DNA from: Nomia melanderi
Lineage: Eukaryota > Arthropoda > Insecta > Hymenoptera > Halictidae
Assembly (NCBI RefSeq): GCF_051020985.1
Contig: NC_135007.1
Location: 62,001 to 126,000, forward strand
Length of the DNA: 64,000 nucleotides
Direction of reading: 5' to 3'
The number at the start of each line of letters is the position of its first letter. The first letter of the stretch is position 1. Both the position numbers and the translations under genes were made by a program. Below, one piece after another: positions 25,036 to 36,894 of the stretch. Under the pieces are notes generated by a model, which saw nothing but the letters and a program-made list of their open reading frames with translations, did no database searches and was not told the origin of the DNA.

Positions 25036-27100
25036 TACCTACAGTAGCAGACGAAAGTAATATTTTTTAACTTATGACAACAAAAATGGTGATTTTTGTG
25101 TAATTAGTAATTAAAATTAATATTATATATAGTTAAAATAAACAAAAATTGTTTATGAATATGGTCAAAGTTCGTAAATCCATAATGTAAATTTCTGTAA
25201 GTTAAACTTAATTGGAATGGTTTCACGGTTGTCGAAGTAGATGAAAACAACTTTTCCACTATTTTTAACTTGTAGGAACAAAAATGTTTAAATTACGTTA
25301 CATTTTATACGGCTTTTGATAGGGTACCCGCTGTCATTCACTCTTATATGGCAAAAGCGGTTTTTTCATACCTTCGATAAATCGTATTTTCTTGTGAACA
25401 AAACAATTTTTTCCAAAAAGAATCATCATTTTTTTATTCTTTAAAATTCAACGGAGAAATCTAGCCTTATCCGAAGTTGTTTTACGATCCGATTTTTTGG
25501 TACAAATAGAAATATATCGCTGCCTCGATTCTGCTTCACCATTTTCTTAAAACATACAAAATGTATAACCTTATTTGTAATATTTTTATATTAGTTTGTC
25601 GAACTGTGTATTTTATACTCACTTTATGTAGGAAAGGCGGAGCAAGATAGGTCAATGAATTATTTCGTGTTATTATATATGCACATTACCAAAAATAAAA
25701 CAAAACACGTTAATCATATAACAGACGATACGTTACCACTAGTTAGAATAAATTTGTTTCGCTCTTGTGCGTTTGCCGGCCACAATTCTGATTCTTATGT
25801 TTGTGATCTTATTCTTTAACGAATTTTAATCATTAACAGCTCAGTAGTATTTCTCAATGACATTATCACTTTATTACTATCGAATAGGCAATTTCTTAAA
25901 GACTTTATTTATATATTTATGAACATCATTCGTGAACAAATAATGATATTGTTAGAATAGCATTTTTGAAATTACCGCCTTAGTTTGCCGTCTTTTCTCT
26001 CGTTCTTCCGACCGCTCTTACGCGTGCTTGCTTGCCGAGTCTAGTATGGTAGATACGTTGAACTGGACAGTTGTACTACTTGATTATTAAAGATTATTGG
26101 AAACTTGTTGTAAAATAAAAAAGTGTCAAAGCAAAGAAAGGACACTATTTTCATTCATTTCGAAGAGATATTATTACTGAATTACTTTTGATACAACATT
26201 TGAAGCAAGATGAGAACATTTTCATAACATCGCTCAACTTTTAAATAAAATGGTTCGAACATAAAAGAAAAACAGGGAGACAGAAGTGGTCCAAAAAATC
26301 GATATAGAAAGCCATTGCAGATTGTAGTGTTTTCAAATTTACATTGGAAAAGAAAGGGCCTATTTATCAAAGAAACGCTCGACAAGTATCCAAAACCATT
26401 TTACGCTTATTTAAAACAAAGTTTTTTCAATTGATACGCCCCGTATGTATCTGACATGTAAGTAGGTATAAATAGATCCATTCTATTTTGACCCGTACAC
26501 TAGACAAGATGAGACTTTCAAATTTTATTTTTCAAGATTATTGTTTTCTACTTTATTCGTTAAATTTTAGAAATCGATTTAAATATATTTTTATGAACCG
26601 GTATTAACACTATACAGACAGTTTTTTCTTAATGTTTTTATCTTGCCCTACTTTACCTTACATTGTTTATCATTGTTTTTATTTCTTGCTGTATTTATTA
26701 TTCTCGCGGCTCGTGTATGATTAAATGACGCGTTTGAAATAGGATTTATTTGTAACAACATTTTTTATTCCCACTATAAAGAAGTAAAAGAATTTACGTA
26801 GAACAATTTTGAATATGAAGGTGGTCAATGGGTTGTCGATTCTTGCTTTTACATAACAATAATTTAATAATTTTCCGAATATGATAGACATCAATCTACA
26901 GAATCCGCTTATTTCTTGAATCATAATTTTATCAATACATCAATATTCGAAAAAATCGATGATGATTAACAAATTTTACGAGCGGCAACGTATCAAATAG
27001 CTTAGCATTTTATAACTTTCCTAGCATCTTCAAGGTAAATAATTGTGCATTTCTGATTTCTTAAATTTTTTATTTTACGTTATTTTCCTTTTTTGATCTT
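25036..27100. other. No supported gene; GC-richer patch at 25.97-26.08 kb
   Basis: Mostly AT-rich. The patch from about 25970 to 26080 (pyrimidine-rich, with a CGCTCTTACGCGTGCTTGC segment) stands out in composition and could be a fragment of a transposon end or LTR; nothing diagnostic was found. ORFs at 26182-26385 and 26721-26924 have no recognisable features. Confidence 0.4.
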
Positions 27101-27624
27101 CACCCTCAATTTCAGAAACAAGTTTACTAGAGTATAATGTTCTGTTTGGTATCACTGGAAAGGGCAAAGCCTTACCTTTAATAAAAAGCATAAATTGGCT
27201 GCTACTAATAGCTGGTAACTGGGGTAACTGACAATTTTTATTTAAAATGTCGCGTGCAGAGCGTCAAGTGGCATTTGCATAGGTACGGGATATTTTAATG
27301 TTCAGAGTTATTTAGTCGAATTCAGACCTGTTTCGCGTATCAATGGAAAAGAGAAAGTCTATTCTTTCATATGGAAAAAGAATTAGATGTTACAAGCTGC
27401 AACTGTGGTTGGTACAGCAATTTTTATTTATACCAAATAGAATTTCTAATAACCACCACAATTGCAGCTAGTAGCAGCCAATTTTTATTTTATATTAAAG
27501 AGTAGGCTTTACTCTTTCCAACGATACCAAAGACGTCACTAAATTCTACTAAACAAGTCTTATACGCACGGTTTCATTCAGAACAAATTTTTTACCGCCT
27601 TTGGAGGGCAAATGCCCCATAGTG
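27100..27624. mobile_element. Foldback repeat unit ending in a Transib-type terminus
   Basis: The left part carries the same foldback units as 23010-23690 (for example the GCTGCAACTGTGGTTGGTAC segment near 27397 and its inverted copy near 27455). The right end reads GGGCAAATGCCCCATAGTG and is followed by CGTCG (27625-27629). Read inward, the end is CACTATG, a Transib-type heptamer. It is followed after 23 bp by TAAAAAATT, resembling the A-rich nonamer of recombination signals. A degenerate candidate partner end lies near 27257. The presumed duplication CGTCG could not be confirmed on the left. Confidence 0.45.
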
Positions 27625-27629
27625 CGTCG

Positions 27630-28989
27630 CTGCGACATTTGGTCGCAAATCGCTTGTCTACGTTTGGTCTAAGGTTATATAGTACATGCGAACAACACGA
27701 TCTCGCAGCTGTGATATAATGCGATTCGGTAGGTTGCACTTTCAATTGTAAGTACAAACAATGTTCGATCCATTGGACAAGAGTAAAAAATTTGTATCTA
27801 ACCAAGTACAAAATCTACATATATTTTTGTCTTAAGATATCAATAACGGAATATAGTTTACGATATTACCCATAATTTTGATTGAATATATCAATTTATC
27901 ATTAAAATTGACACATGAAATTTATATGTTTAGTACCATAAGGTCTTCCAAACGACACAAAAACATTCTTGCAATATTAACAATTTATCCTAATGTTTTA
28001 TGTAAAATATGTATCAATTTTGGTTACAGTTTTAGGAAGGGAGTAGGGCAATGCCTAAAGATGTCCTAAATATGAGTAAATTTTAGGAATTTTTTACTAA
28101 TAACTATCAAGCGAAAACCTCTGATTTGTTCTGAATGTGTAACTGTAACCTTTTGATTTATATTTATATTTTTTCTAAGTCAAAATGTTATAAAATGGCA
28201 CAGTTATTCGCTAGTTTCGGAATTCCTTTTCGTAAAACATCCGTTGTTGGCCGACTCGATTGCAAACAACTGAAATATACGATACAAAAATTTATGTGAA
28301 TTTATAAATAGAAATATATTATCTAAAATGTAGCATACGGATTTTTCGAAATTTTACATATGAAGATGACAATCATTTGAAGCGCAAAAACCTGTTTTTA
28401 CCCCAAGAAATTAGATTCAAATGTTTATAAAAAATTAAATAATTTTCGCGTGGGAAAATAAAGGAACGTGATATCGATTGTTCTTTTCTGGTACACTTCG
28501 TCCTTTGGGAAAATGCAATCGATATTATTTACTGATCGGACCGCTGCACTGTGGTCCACATCGAGAAATTTAGTGACACTTTGTTATAACTTCTAAACCA
28601 TTAGAGACATCGAAATGAAACTTGGCTTAAAATATGATAACAAATAATTGCTTTCAATCATGTGTAGTAGGAGATAATTTTTATTCGTTTAACAATTTTT
28701 TATATAATTTTTCAAGTTTATTCATCTTTAAAATATGTTAAACATTACATTTTAGTTTACTTTCCGATACTAAACCTGTTATTTAGATTACTTAATACAT
28801 TATTCAACTGTGTGGTAAATAATATTGAATTGGTTTATTAGAAGAGTCTTTTCATTTTTAGGTTCAAACGAAAATTCAAACAATTCTTTCATAAGCTGTA
28901 ATAAACTGTGACGATTTTATAATTTGTTTGAAAATCTGTAAATAAAAAGTAATGTTAAAATGATAATATTGCCGTCATAAATGCCGTCG
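27630..28989. other. No supported gene; one orphan transposon end
   Basis: A CACTGTGGTCC sequence near 28547 preceded by CGCTG resembles the left end of the element at 45875 and is probably an orphan Transib-type terminus. The remainder is AT-rich with short chance ORFs (27578-27811 minus, 27878-28069 plus). Confidence 0.4.
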
Positions 28990-29805
28990 CACAGTGAGGT
29001 CATTAACCCGAAAGGTGGCCAAAACTATTATAGAGTTATTTAAAGCTTAAAAATGGTTAGGTATTTTCTTCGTGTAATTCACTTACTCGCTTTGAGTATA
29101 TTAGTCTTCTCGAGCACAAGAATGGCTCAATTTCAAGCATAACATTTTTAGCCAAATACAGTATTCTCACGATTATTACCCGAAAATCGGGACTGCGACC
29201 GGACACTAATTGTACAGTGGCGTTGATTTGAAAGTCGAAATAAGATCCAAACCGAGCTTCTGTAGGTTGTCTGTAGAGAAGAACAATGTGAATAAAAAGG
29301 CCAGACGCCCAACCTTTGGAATGATCAAAAGAAACAGATCAATGATGGTATATTAATTCAACGTTAAACTTTCTTATTTTTCTTTTTTACTAACTCAATT
29401 GTAAGGTTTTTCTGATTAAAACGAGACCAAACATGATGGAATATATTTCCTTATTTAATAAATTACAAGAATTTATTTTCTTCTAGTAAATTGTGATTTA
29501 AAGTATATCATGTTTGGTCTTGTTTTAATCAGAAGGATCTCACAAATGCGTTAGTAAAAGTTTCATTTACAAAAAATCTCTTGCAAAAAAGTTTTATAAT
29601 TGCGTTAATATTGGCTTGCCGATGGAACTTACTTTTCAGTAGTGAGTATGACTACCGAGTACATATCGTGCAGATCGGGTCCAAAAAAATGTCACAATTT
29701 ACTTTTATAATTATTCAAGAATGACAGGGACAAAACATTATTCATTTTACTTGAAAATGAAATCTGACCTTTTGATCAGCTTTTCAGAGGAAATGCCTCA
29801 CTGTG
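28990..29805. mobile_element. Transib-like non-autonomous element with CGTCG duplication
   Basis: The element starts CACAGTGAGGTCATT and ends AATGCCTCACTGTG, with perfect 10-bp inverted ends. It is bounded by a perfect five-base duplication CGTCG (28985-28989 and 29806-29810). Transib elements are known for 5-bp GC-rich duplications of the CGNCG type and for ends beginning CACWRTG, the heptamer also used by RAG1/2. Inside the left heptamer, after 22 bp, comes CCAAAACTA; inside the right heptamer, after 23 bp, comes TCAAAAGGT. Both recall the ACAAAAACC nonamer. The interior has no transposase. It holds a 125-bp hairpin (29411-29533) shared with other elements, and partial copies lie at 33720-34160 and 44780-45430. 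Confidence 0.75.
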
Positions 29806-30300
29806 CGTCGCCTTCTCGGATTGCACATAGGTTAGCTTCTTTACAAAAGTTTTGACTTAATCGCGACAATTTTACACTTTGTCTCGTACATGTAGAAATG
29901 AGTTTCTCTCAGATAATAGTTATCGGTATAGGTAGGGCTAGTTTGGGGAAAGGGCGGTTCATTTACTGTATAATTGTCCAAAATTTGTTTCAATATTAAT
30001 AGAACTTTTGTCGGGAGGAGGACACGTAACCTGAGAAAATCGAGGACTGATTGATACAAGTCGCTACCGAAGTAACGAGTGGCGGTTATACTTGTAGCTC
30101 TCGCACGGGCGTACTCATAAATGCAAAATTCAGTGTAATAGTAGCGAAAGTTTTTCGCGAATATCTCGCAAACTGAAGTCTTCCGTAAGTAGTATATACG
30201 GGAAGAAGTTGTTCAAAATCATGTCCCCAACAACATATATCAAAATCATTAAAATCGGTGCGGGCGCGGTACATTGACAGGTTCACACAGTCGCACAGTC
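29806..30300. other. Repeat fragments, no gene
   Basis: Holds a copy of the dispersed TAGAAATGAGTTT segment (about 29893) and two short minus-strand ORFs (29841-30059, 30086-30286) without recognisable motifs. Confidence 0.4.
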
Positions 30301-30735
30301 CCGCCGGCTACCATCATTACCAACAAACCAACAACTTTGGATGTTGATATCTTGATAACAGTTTAAGCGAAAAATTTCATGTCTATGGTTTGGAAACGTT
30401 TGAATGTCGGCTTAAAAAATATAGGGTTCTACTCAAGAATTGTAACATGACCTTAGTTAGACGTTTCAAGTTGACATTACGGTCAAATACCTCCCGCCGT
30501 GACATGTAGTACTTCATACCCTGCAACTTTTGTTTGACACATTTGTTCGTATCACTACGACTTTTCGAGATAATTCGATGTTCTTGATTCGGTCCCCATA
30601 CATTTTTTTAACTAAACCTATTTTTATCTCAGAAACTATTTGAGTTTTGGACCCCTGTTCACTGGATTTTTTTTACTCAATTCAGTGTGTTGTACAGGTC
30701 CTATTATTTGTGTGCAATAGTTTAGAAACATCCTA
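30300..30735. mobile_element. Solo arm of the 462-1676 inverted-repeat element
   Basis: This 435-bp segment matches the right arm of the 462-1676 element over its whole length, ending ACATCCTA next to TA. It also matches the inverted left arm. No second arm is present nearby, so the copy is a remnant. Confidence 0.75.
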
Positions 30736-31102
30736 TATAGAGTTAATTAATAAAGGCGTATATATAATGATATAGGCAACGTCGATTTTAATGATTTTAA
30801 AATATGTTGTTTAGGTCATCACTTTCAACAATTTTTTCCTGTGAAAAAACTGACGCTTTCAGTTTTCGAAATAATTGCAAAAACACCAATATTAATAAGA
30901 TAATAAATAACAAGAACAATCAACATACAATGATTTACGGGTAATGTTCGATGTTTTCTTTAACGTTGATTATTAGTTCGCGTTATGTAAAGAAGATATG
31001 CATTTTAGGAACAATTTCCTTAATTTAATTCGATGGTTATGGAGTTAAAGAAACTGTTAAATTAATAATCATTTATTCATTCTACTGTTATTCTTTTTAC
31101 AG

Positions 31103-31156
31103 ATCTCCACTGGCATGGAGCTAGGAGCACATTGATAGTGATAGTCTACGAGGTTG
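31103..31156 (+). CDS. Candidate 54-bp cassette exon, product unknown
   Basis: A strong acceptor (TTCTTTTTACAG ending 31102) precedes a segment open only in one frame, reading LHWHGARSTLIVIVYEV, and a weaker donor (GTAATT at 31157) follows. The segment starts with two bases and ends with one base of a codon, so it is frame-neutral (54 bp) and would join 15127 on the left and 47801 on the right without shifting frame; the right junction would give Asp. An alternative donor (GTTGGT at 31153) would break the phase. The donor is weak, so this remains a candidate. Confidence 0.3.
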
Positions 31157-31190
31157 GTAATTATATTTCTAGATATTTATAACTTTTTAA

Positions 31191-31443
31191 CCTTTTAGCT
31201 ACGGTAGGACTAGCCACAAAAGTATACCTCTATAATGCAACGATTTACGCGGTGTGCATATGATAGATGTAATATCACTGCGGTTTGAGACTGATAGAAT
31301 TTCCCACTGTGTAATTACGTTAGACTAGATTACAATGTGCACAACTATCGATGACAGAGAAAGAATTCTGCAGCTAAAGCGGCGTACGTTCAAAACGATG
31401 ATAAACATGAAAGTCACTATAGTGGCGTACAGTAGCTAAAAGG
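31191..31443. mobile_element. piggyBac-like MITE
   Basis: Inverted ends CCTTTTAGCTACGGTAG and GTACAGTAGCTAAAAGG are preceded by TTAA (31187-31190) and followed by TTGA, a one-base decay of the TTAA duplication. No coding capacity. Confidence 0.65.
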
Positions 31444-31485
31444 TTGAAGACCGCGTCGGAGTTACATACGTAAGACTCCCATTAT

Positions 31486-31501
31486 GGGGGGGGGGGGGGG
31501 G
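31486..31501. repeat. Poly-G run of 16
   Basis: Sixteen consecutive G residues. Such a run is prone to length errors in sequencing and can fold as a quadruplex. Confidence 0.9.
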
Positions 31502-31919
31502 TTTACATCTCGAGCAACAGCATTAAGTTAAAACTCTTGATTCAAAAGTGATTCCGCTACGGTCTTCCGATACATATTATTTCTGCTCGTTTGTATTTTT
31601 CGAGATATTTGTAAAAATATATGTCATACCTTTTAATAAGTAAACTTCAGAGATTTCGATGATTCTTGAATTTGTAACGTTATATTAGAGAGTGTATACT
31701 TCAGTGGGTTACAGTTCGGTTTTTTTAAGAACTTGTATAAAAATGTTTCATTAAGAATTATTTATTTATTTGATGCCAAGAAGAGATACACCGTACGTTT
31801 TGGTTTAGTTTTAAAATTTCAGAACCCAGCATTAGAACTGCCGCGTGTTGTTGATTAGCATTCTTTTTCTCGGCATTTGAAAAGAATGACGCGAGCACAA
31901 AACACAGATATTTTCTTTA

Positions 31920-32400
31920 TTGCATATTTATTTCAATAATCTCAATCTTAACTTCTCTAACATAGTGCCAGTGAGTTGTTGAGATTCTTCCGAGTAAGGT
32001 GAATTAGAATACGATGTAAATCGAACTAGTTTTGCCGACTTTACCCGTTATTTCCCGGTGGTATCACCTTGAAACCACATATTTTAATATTAGTCGCGAA
32101 GCCATCAGTATAAACTCGATATAGTAATGACCACCTATTGTTTTGACATGTACAATAGTATTTTTTATAAAAATATTTATTTCTGTTAAAAATAATAAGT
32201 TGGTTAACGTATATTGTGAAAATAAATTTATTTTTCCTAAAAGTTTTGATTTGGGACTTAAAGAGTTAATGCAAATAACGAAATTAAATGTTAGTTTACT
32301 TGAAATTGATAAAACTAGAACGCTGTATGTTGTGTTTGGATTTATTTTAATTAGATGAATCTCAATAAACCACTGGTACTACATTTGAAAAGGTAAGACT
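31920..32400. mobile_element. Fragment of the 55141-55863 element family
   Basis: Contains AGTGCCAGTGAGTTGTTGAG (31968), GATGTAAATCG, TTTTGCCGACTT and, further on, a GTGTTTGGATTTATTTTAAT segment and ATTTGAAAAGG, in the same order as in the intact element at 55141-55863. The outer arms are missing. The 71-codon ORF at 32143-32358 lies in this repeat and is not a gene. Confidence 0.55.
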
Positions 32401-32604
32401 AAAAACTATGTATGTATGTTTCTATTCCCTTTACCATATTCATTTTCTTTCTTTATTTACTAAGATCAAGTTAAACTGAACTTGAAACAGTGAATGGTAG
32501 GGGAGGAGTGGGGATAGGCCATTAAAATTAAAATTGACAACTTTGTATGATTGAGTAAAATGATAAAATTGTATCATTAAATTTGAGTGGTATTTATATT
32601 AAAA

Positions 32605-32990
32605 GCTAAAAAGTCAGAGAGGCAAGAGGACATCTCCACTGACGATGCTAGGGCCGCCTCGGTCTTCCATGCATGGTTGTTATTGGCGGGTGGTAATAAC
32701 ATAGGATGAAAGCGAGACGGAACGCGACGGAGTCAGATGTAACGATAGATATAGTTCCATCTCACTCCGTCGCATTCGGTCTCTCTTCCGTTCTCCGTTA
32801 TTGCTGCGCACCAATAACGTCGAATAATAATGTGTCGAAAGCTGAGACAGCTCGAACGTCGTGAGTGGAAGAGTCCCCTTGCCCCTGTGTACTTTCAGCT
32901 TGTGGGTCGATAAGCTAACGTGAGAGCTGTAGAGTGTCAGGCCGCGAATGAACAACTCCCCTTGCCCCTGTGCATTTTTAAAGTGCACTG
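32605..32990. mobile_element. Palindromic MITE (family P), composite copy
   Basis: Two overlapping family-P units. An inner palindrome is centred near 32735 (GCGACGGAGTCAGATGTAAC mirrored by TCTCACTCCGTCGC). Two right ends, CCCCTTGCCCCTGTGTAC at 32875 and CCCCTTGCCCCTGTGCA at 32959, follow in tandem. The 102-codon minus ORF (32680-32988) is encoded by the repeat. Confidence 0.7.
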
Positions 32991-33719
32991 TTAAACGTAT
33001 CTTTCTTCTCCAATATTTTTGCGTTCTTCGTTTACTAAGATAATATAGTATAATATTCTATTTGATTCATCAATTCTGCCTACAAAAAGATTATAATAGT
33101 TAAGGATACATGGCTTTACTTTGCTCCTTTCATTCTTAGTTCATTTTTTAGTTACAATAATATTACTGTCTAAACCATGTGTCAAAATTAACAGTACGGT
33201 TTTTTATGATTCTTTTTGCGGTATTCCCATGAAAGTACTTGTTCATCTCGAGTATATTTCGTTTCATTGATATGGACTTTCTTCAAGCAATATATATATT
33301 TATTTAAACCAATACCACTCAAATTTACGTCTATGTCTATGCCAAGTCTATGTTTTGATCTAGAATTATCAACATTTGCGTTTTCACCCTGATAACAGTA
33401 AAAACTTGAACAATATTAGTAATGTACGTTGCAAAGCATACAAAATTTTATATCCTATCGACGGTGTTTTTTATCCTGCGTACAGTATGTCTGTTTTATT
33501 CGTATACAGTCGAATATTTCTGAAAACATTGAAGATTTGGAAAAATGTTGCAAACAAGAGTTGTTCGACAAGAATGGGGGGACATGTAGTAAGCTCTTTC
33601 GATGACTTTTACATTCCAATAATATAGTGTAAGATTTACTTATTTCATATTCTCGTATAAATTCAGTTACCAATTTAAAAAAGAAAACACTTCTTACGTG
33701 AGTTTATAATTTTTCCAAG
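32991..33719. other. No supported gene; shared repeat at 33.4-33.6 kb
   Basis: The segment 33440-33610 (TCTGTTTTATTCGTATACAG and following bases) has a diverged direct copy at about 52990-53125 and is therefore repetitive. ORFs 33376-33627 and 33455-33673 fall within it. Confidence 0.45.
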
Positions 33720-34160
33720 CGTTGATTTTAAGTTGAGATAAGATCCGAAAAGGACATCACGAATGAACGAACAAGAGATCTAAATTTCGAAACGATTAAA
33801 ACAAACAGATGAATGAGGGGTGTTAATTTTCTAATTAAAACGAGACCAAATACGATATATTTTGGGACGTGTTTACTTATTTAATAAATTACAATAATTT
33901 ATTTTCTTCTACTAAACTGTGGTTTAAAGTATCTCATGTTTGGTCTTGTTTTAATCAGAATTTTGATTAGAATTTTCATTTATCAAACATCCTTTGTAAA
34001 AAAGTTTTATTAATTGAATTAATATTCTCTCGCCGATATCTACCACCACTGAACAGCGTATCACATTACTACTGCTTTATCGTCGGCTTTGCGACTTGCC
34101 AAGGGAACGCGCCTCTCAGTGGTGGGGATGACTATCGACTACTAATCGGAAGAATACTGA
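33720..34160. mobile_element. Truncated copy of the Transib-like element interior
   Basis: Matches the interior of the 28990-29805 element in the same orientation, including the GATTAAAACGAGACCAAA...GTTTTAATCAGA hairpin (33836-33960) and the CTCGCCGATATC segment (34030). It extends further into a CAGTGGTGGGGATGACTA segment also found inverted at 44838. The terminal heptamers are lost. Confidence 0.6.
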
Positions 34161-34689
34161 ATCGCATATTGATTTATTCTTATATATTTCTTTATTTATT
34201 TATTTATTTTCTTATATAAAAGTATATAATATTATTGTATCATAAAGAAACTTGTATCAATAATAAAAAAAGGTTACAGTATTTAAAAATACTCAAGTCC
34301 TACACGTAGCGAAAATTAATACACTGTCCAATACGACTTTTGGCATGCAATGTTTTCGAGTGATTCTTATAGTAGAGTTTCTTGTTAAAAGTACGAATCA
34401 GAAAACGGATGTGCGGACCATTGAAAACAAGTTGTAACAATACTTTGAAACATGTCAAGATGACCTTGAATTTTATCGAGAAAAATTATTTTTTAAGTTG
34501 TGCATATTACAATTCACAAATCATAAAAAAGTGATAAACTTTTATTTGAAACACTTTCTTATAATATTATCGAAAATTCCTGAAGAATTTATGGTGGAAA
34601 GCTTGTGAAAAATATTTTAGTTGAGTAAATATTATATTTCGGTATGATTTAACGTTTTTTTCTTTTCATCCGCGCACTTTTTCTCAGCC

Positions 34690-34870
34690 ACCTAATAAAG
34701 GACCCCATACATGCTGCAACATACAGCGATGTAAGCGGTGACGCTGAGGTCTCATGAAATCTGGTATTAGAGCAGGCTCTTTACACACGTCGGAACAGGC
34801 TACGATTCCTTAGCCTGTTTCACGAGACCTGCTTCAGCGTCGAGCCTCCTATTGGCCTCGAGACAAAGAT
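34690..34870. repeat. Imperfect palindrome, GC-rich
   Basis: GACGCTGAGGTCTCATGAAA at 34740 is mirrored by TTTCACGAGACCTGCTTCAGCGTC ending about 34841, with an inner hairpin AACAGGCTA...TAGCCTGTT. It is a likely foldback element. The ORF at 34869-35081 starts within its flank and has no recognisable domain. Confidence 0.55.
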
Positions 34871-35339
34871 GTGTCGACTCATTGAGAAAGCAAAATGGCG
34901 AATATTGGCCGATTTTGAACTGGGCTATCTCGGAAAATTCCCCGTGAGACGATATCCTACAGTTTTTAGGAAACAAATCATGTGCATAATTATCTATCTT
35001 AAAGATGGTGGAAAAGTTATAAAAAATAAGAGCAGATTTCGGAATATTGTTTTAGAAAATCTGACCCCATTGTCAAATTAATGATACAAGAAATTAGTTG
35101 TAAAATTTATCGTAAATTGGAAACGAACATATCCAAAAAACTATAAAATTATTGTTACGTGGCAGGAACAGTCTGTTAAATTAAAATATCATAAAAATCA
35201 ATCGTTTTCCGATAGAAATAAGACAAGAAATACTTTTTTTTATAGGAAATACTAAAATAAATCGACTATGTAGTGAATTCAAAATCGTATAGTTTTATTA
35301 GAAAAAAACAAAGTTATCCTTAAAATCTTCTCCATTACT
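34871..35339. other. No supported gene
   Basis: AT-rich; may contain further unrecognisable downstream parts of the minus-strand Transib-like transposase relic that ends near 35340. Confidence 0.35.
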
Positions 35340-36260
35340 TATCCAGTAAAAAATAATTGGTTTATTAATTTTTGTCTCTACTAAATTCGAAAGTTGTCCT
35401 TTAATATAATTTACTTCCTTCTTCACAATGTCAACAGATTCTTTTAAAAATTTAATCCTAATTGGTCAATAAAATCTGGGTGACGGGGTACATGATTTTT
35501 CTAAATGATATTTCCATTGTTTATATGTGACACAAGTTTCAGTGGTACCAAGGATCTTTGAAAAATATTTTCATTTGAGTTATTATCTTCACGAAACTTG
35601 TTTAGATTGGGTTTACTTAGATCCCAGCGCAATCCCATTTTGGATATTAACTGTATATTAAAATCCATTTGTAGAACGGATTCCAAAAGTTTCTTTTAAA
35701 TATTCTGTTAATCGAATTATTATATGATCCAGTAGGCTCTGTAAATTAATTTTTACAGGAGATTTTGATACTCGATTTGAATTTAGTCTTTCGCCTTCTG
35801 TATTAGTGTATAACACGGATAAAACTTCTTATTCGTTGGACGAATTGTATATCATATTGCTTTCGTGTCAGTTCGGCTTCGACGAACATGCATAACGCCT
35901 GAAATGGCGTTAACTGTTCTTTTTTACCTTTCTCTCGTTCGCTGAATAAGTTTCTTTATATACTGTTGCTTCATTCGGAAAATTCGTTATTTTCTTTTTA
36001 AATTTCTGATACGTGTAATTGCCCACTTGACCTGTGATTCGTTTGTGCGGCGTGCATTAATGCACTCACATCCGTCAATTCACGAGTAAATTCCGCTTTT
36101 CTACGTTTTCTGGCATCATTAAACTCTTTCGCAAGTCGTCTAGTAACATACATATTTTGCACCTGGAAAAATAATGGTACCACTGAGCCATTTTTCATTG
36201 GAAAAATAGTATAATCATTTTTCTGAAAGTAAGTATACATTATATTTAATAAACATAATA
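35340..36260 (-). pseudogene. Transib/RAG1-like transposase relic, N-terminal half
   Basis: Minus strand, broken into several frames. From 36240: a 55-residue basic helical stretch (RRLAKEFNDARKRRKAEF, then ELTDVSALMHAA). Near 35910: LTPFQALCMFVEAELTRKQYD. Near 35755: INLQSLLDHIIIRLTEYLKE. From 35670: LISKMGLRWDLSKPNLNKF, then NENIFQRSLVPLKLVS, then HPDFIDQLGLNF. This order matches what I know of Transib-type proteins (EALxxxVEAxLTRxQY, LLDHTxxRL, KWGCDGSSxxxxYKQKF, SLVPLRLV). In the +1 frame at the catalytic block the DNA reads KWDCAG, so the position of the catalytic Asp appears to be Ala. Stops and frameshifts make it non-functional. A fainter 3' continuation may be lost in 34.9-35.3 kb. 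Family name is from memory; the relic reading is seen directly. Confidence 0.6.
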
Positions 36261-36890
36261 CTCACATGCTTTCAGATTCACTTGTTTACCTTTAAACTTT
36301 AATTTGAAAAAGTAAGTTGACACTTCACATTTGGGCTTTCAAATTCTGGATAGTTTTGCCTCTACAAAACATAGTTTTTCATTAAATATAACTTTTCATC
36401 GACATTTTATTTAAATTCATACATATGTTTTCGTGATATCGCCATTACCCTGTAATACTTACCTTACAATAAAACTCGAATTAATATTTCGACAAGACAA
36501 GGATATTATGAAATTTACGCACCGTTGGTATCTATTTTTTTAAAAATTTAATAAAGTTCTATCCGAGTATTAGAAATATGTGAAAAATATTAAATAATAA
36601 TTCTGAAAGGTAAAAAGGAGTTGCTCTATATAAATATGTAAATATCTGTAACGTACAAAAAAGGATGCGCTATATGGTCCAATTTTGATATTAATAATAT
36701 ATACTAAATTCAATACTAAATTTAAATAAAAATATCGAAGAAAATATATTTTTTCCAAAAAGCAGGTACACGATCTTACTGTTCTAAACGCTTCTGTGCC
36801 GCCTTACGAACTCTCCACTTGCAGTTTTTGAAGAAAAGTCTCTTTTTGTCATGTTGTATTTTAAGGGAAAGTATCAAGTACTGTCCTCTA
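36261..36890. other. AT-rich stretch, no gene seen
   Basis: May hold the 5' flank of the Transib-like relic. Only a chance ORF at 36570-36758 (minus). Confidence 0.4.
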
Positions 36891-36894
36891 ATGA

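Noticed and set aside
25970..26110. Possible LTR or first exon
   Set aside because: Composition is suggestive, but no paired repeat, primer-binding site or open frame was seen.
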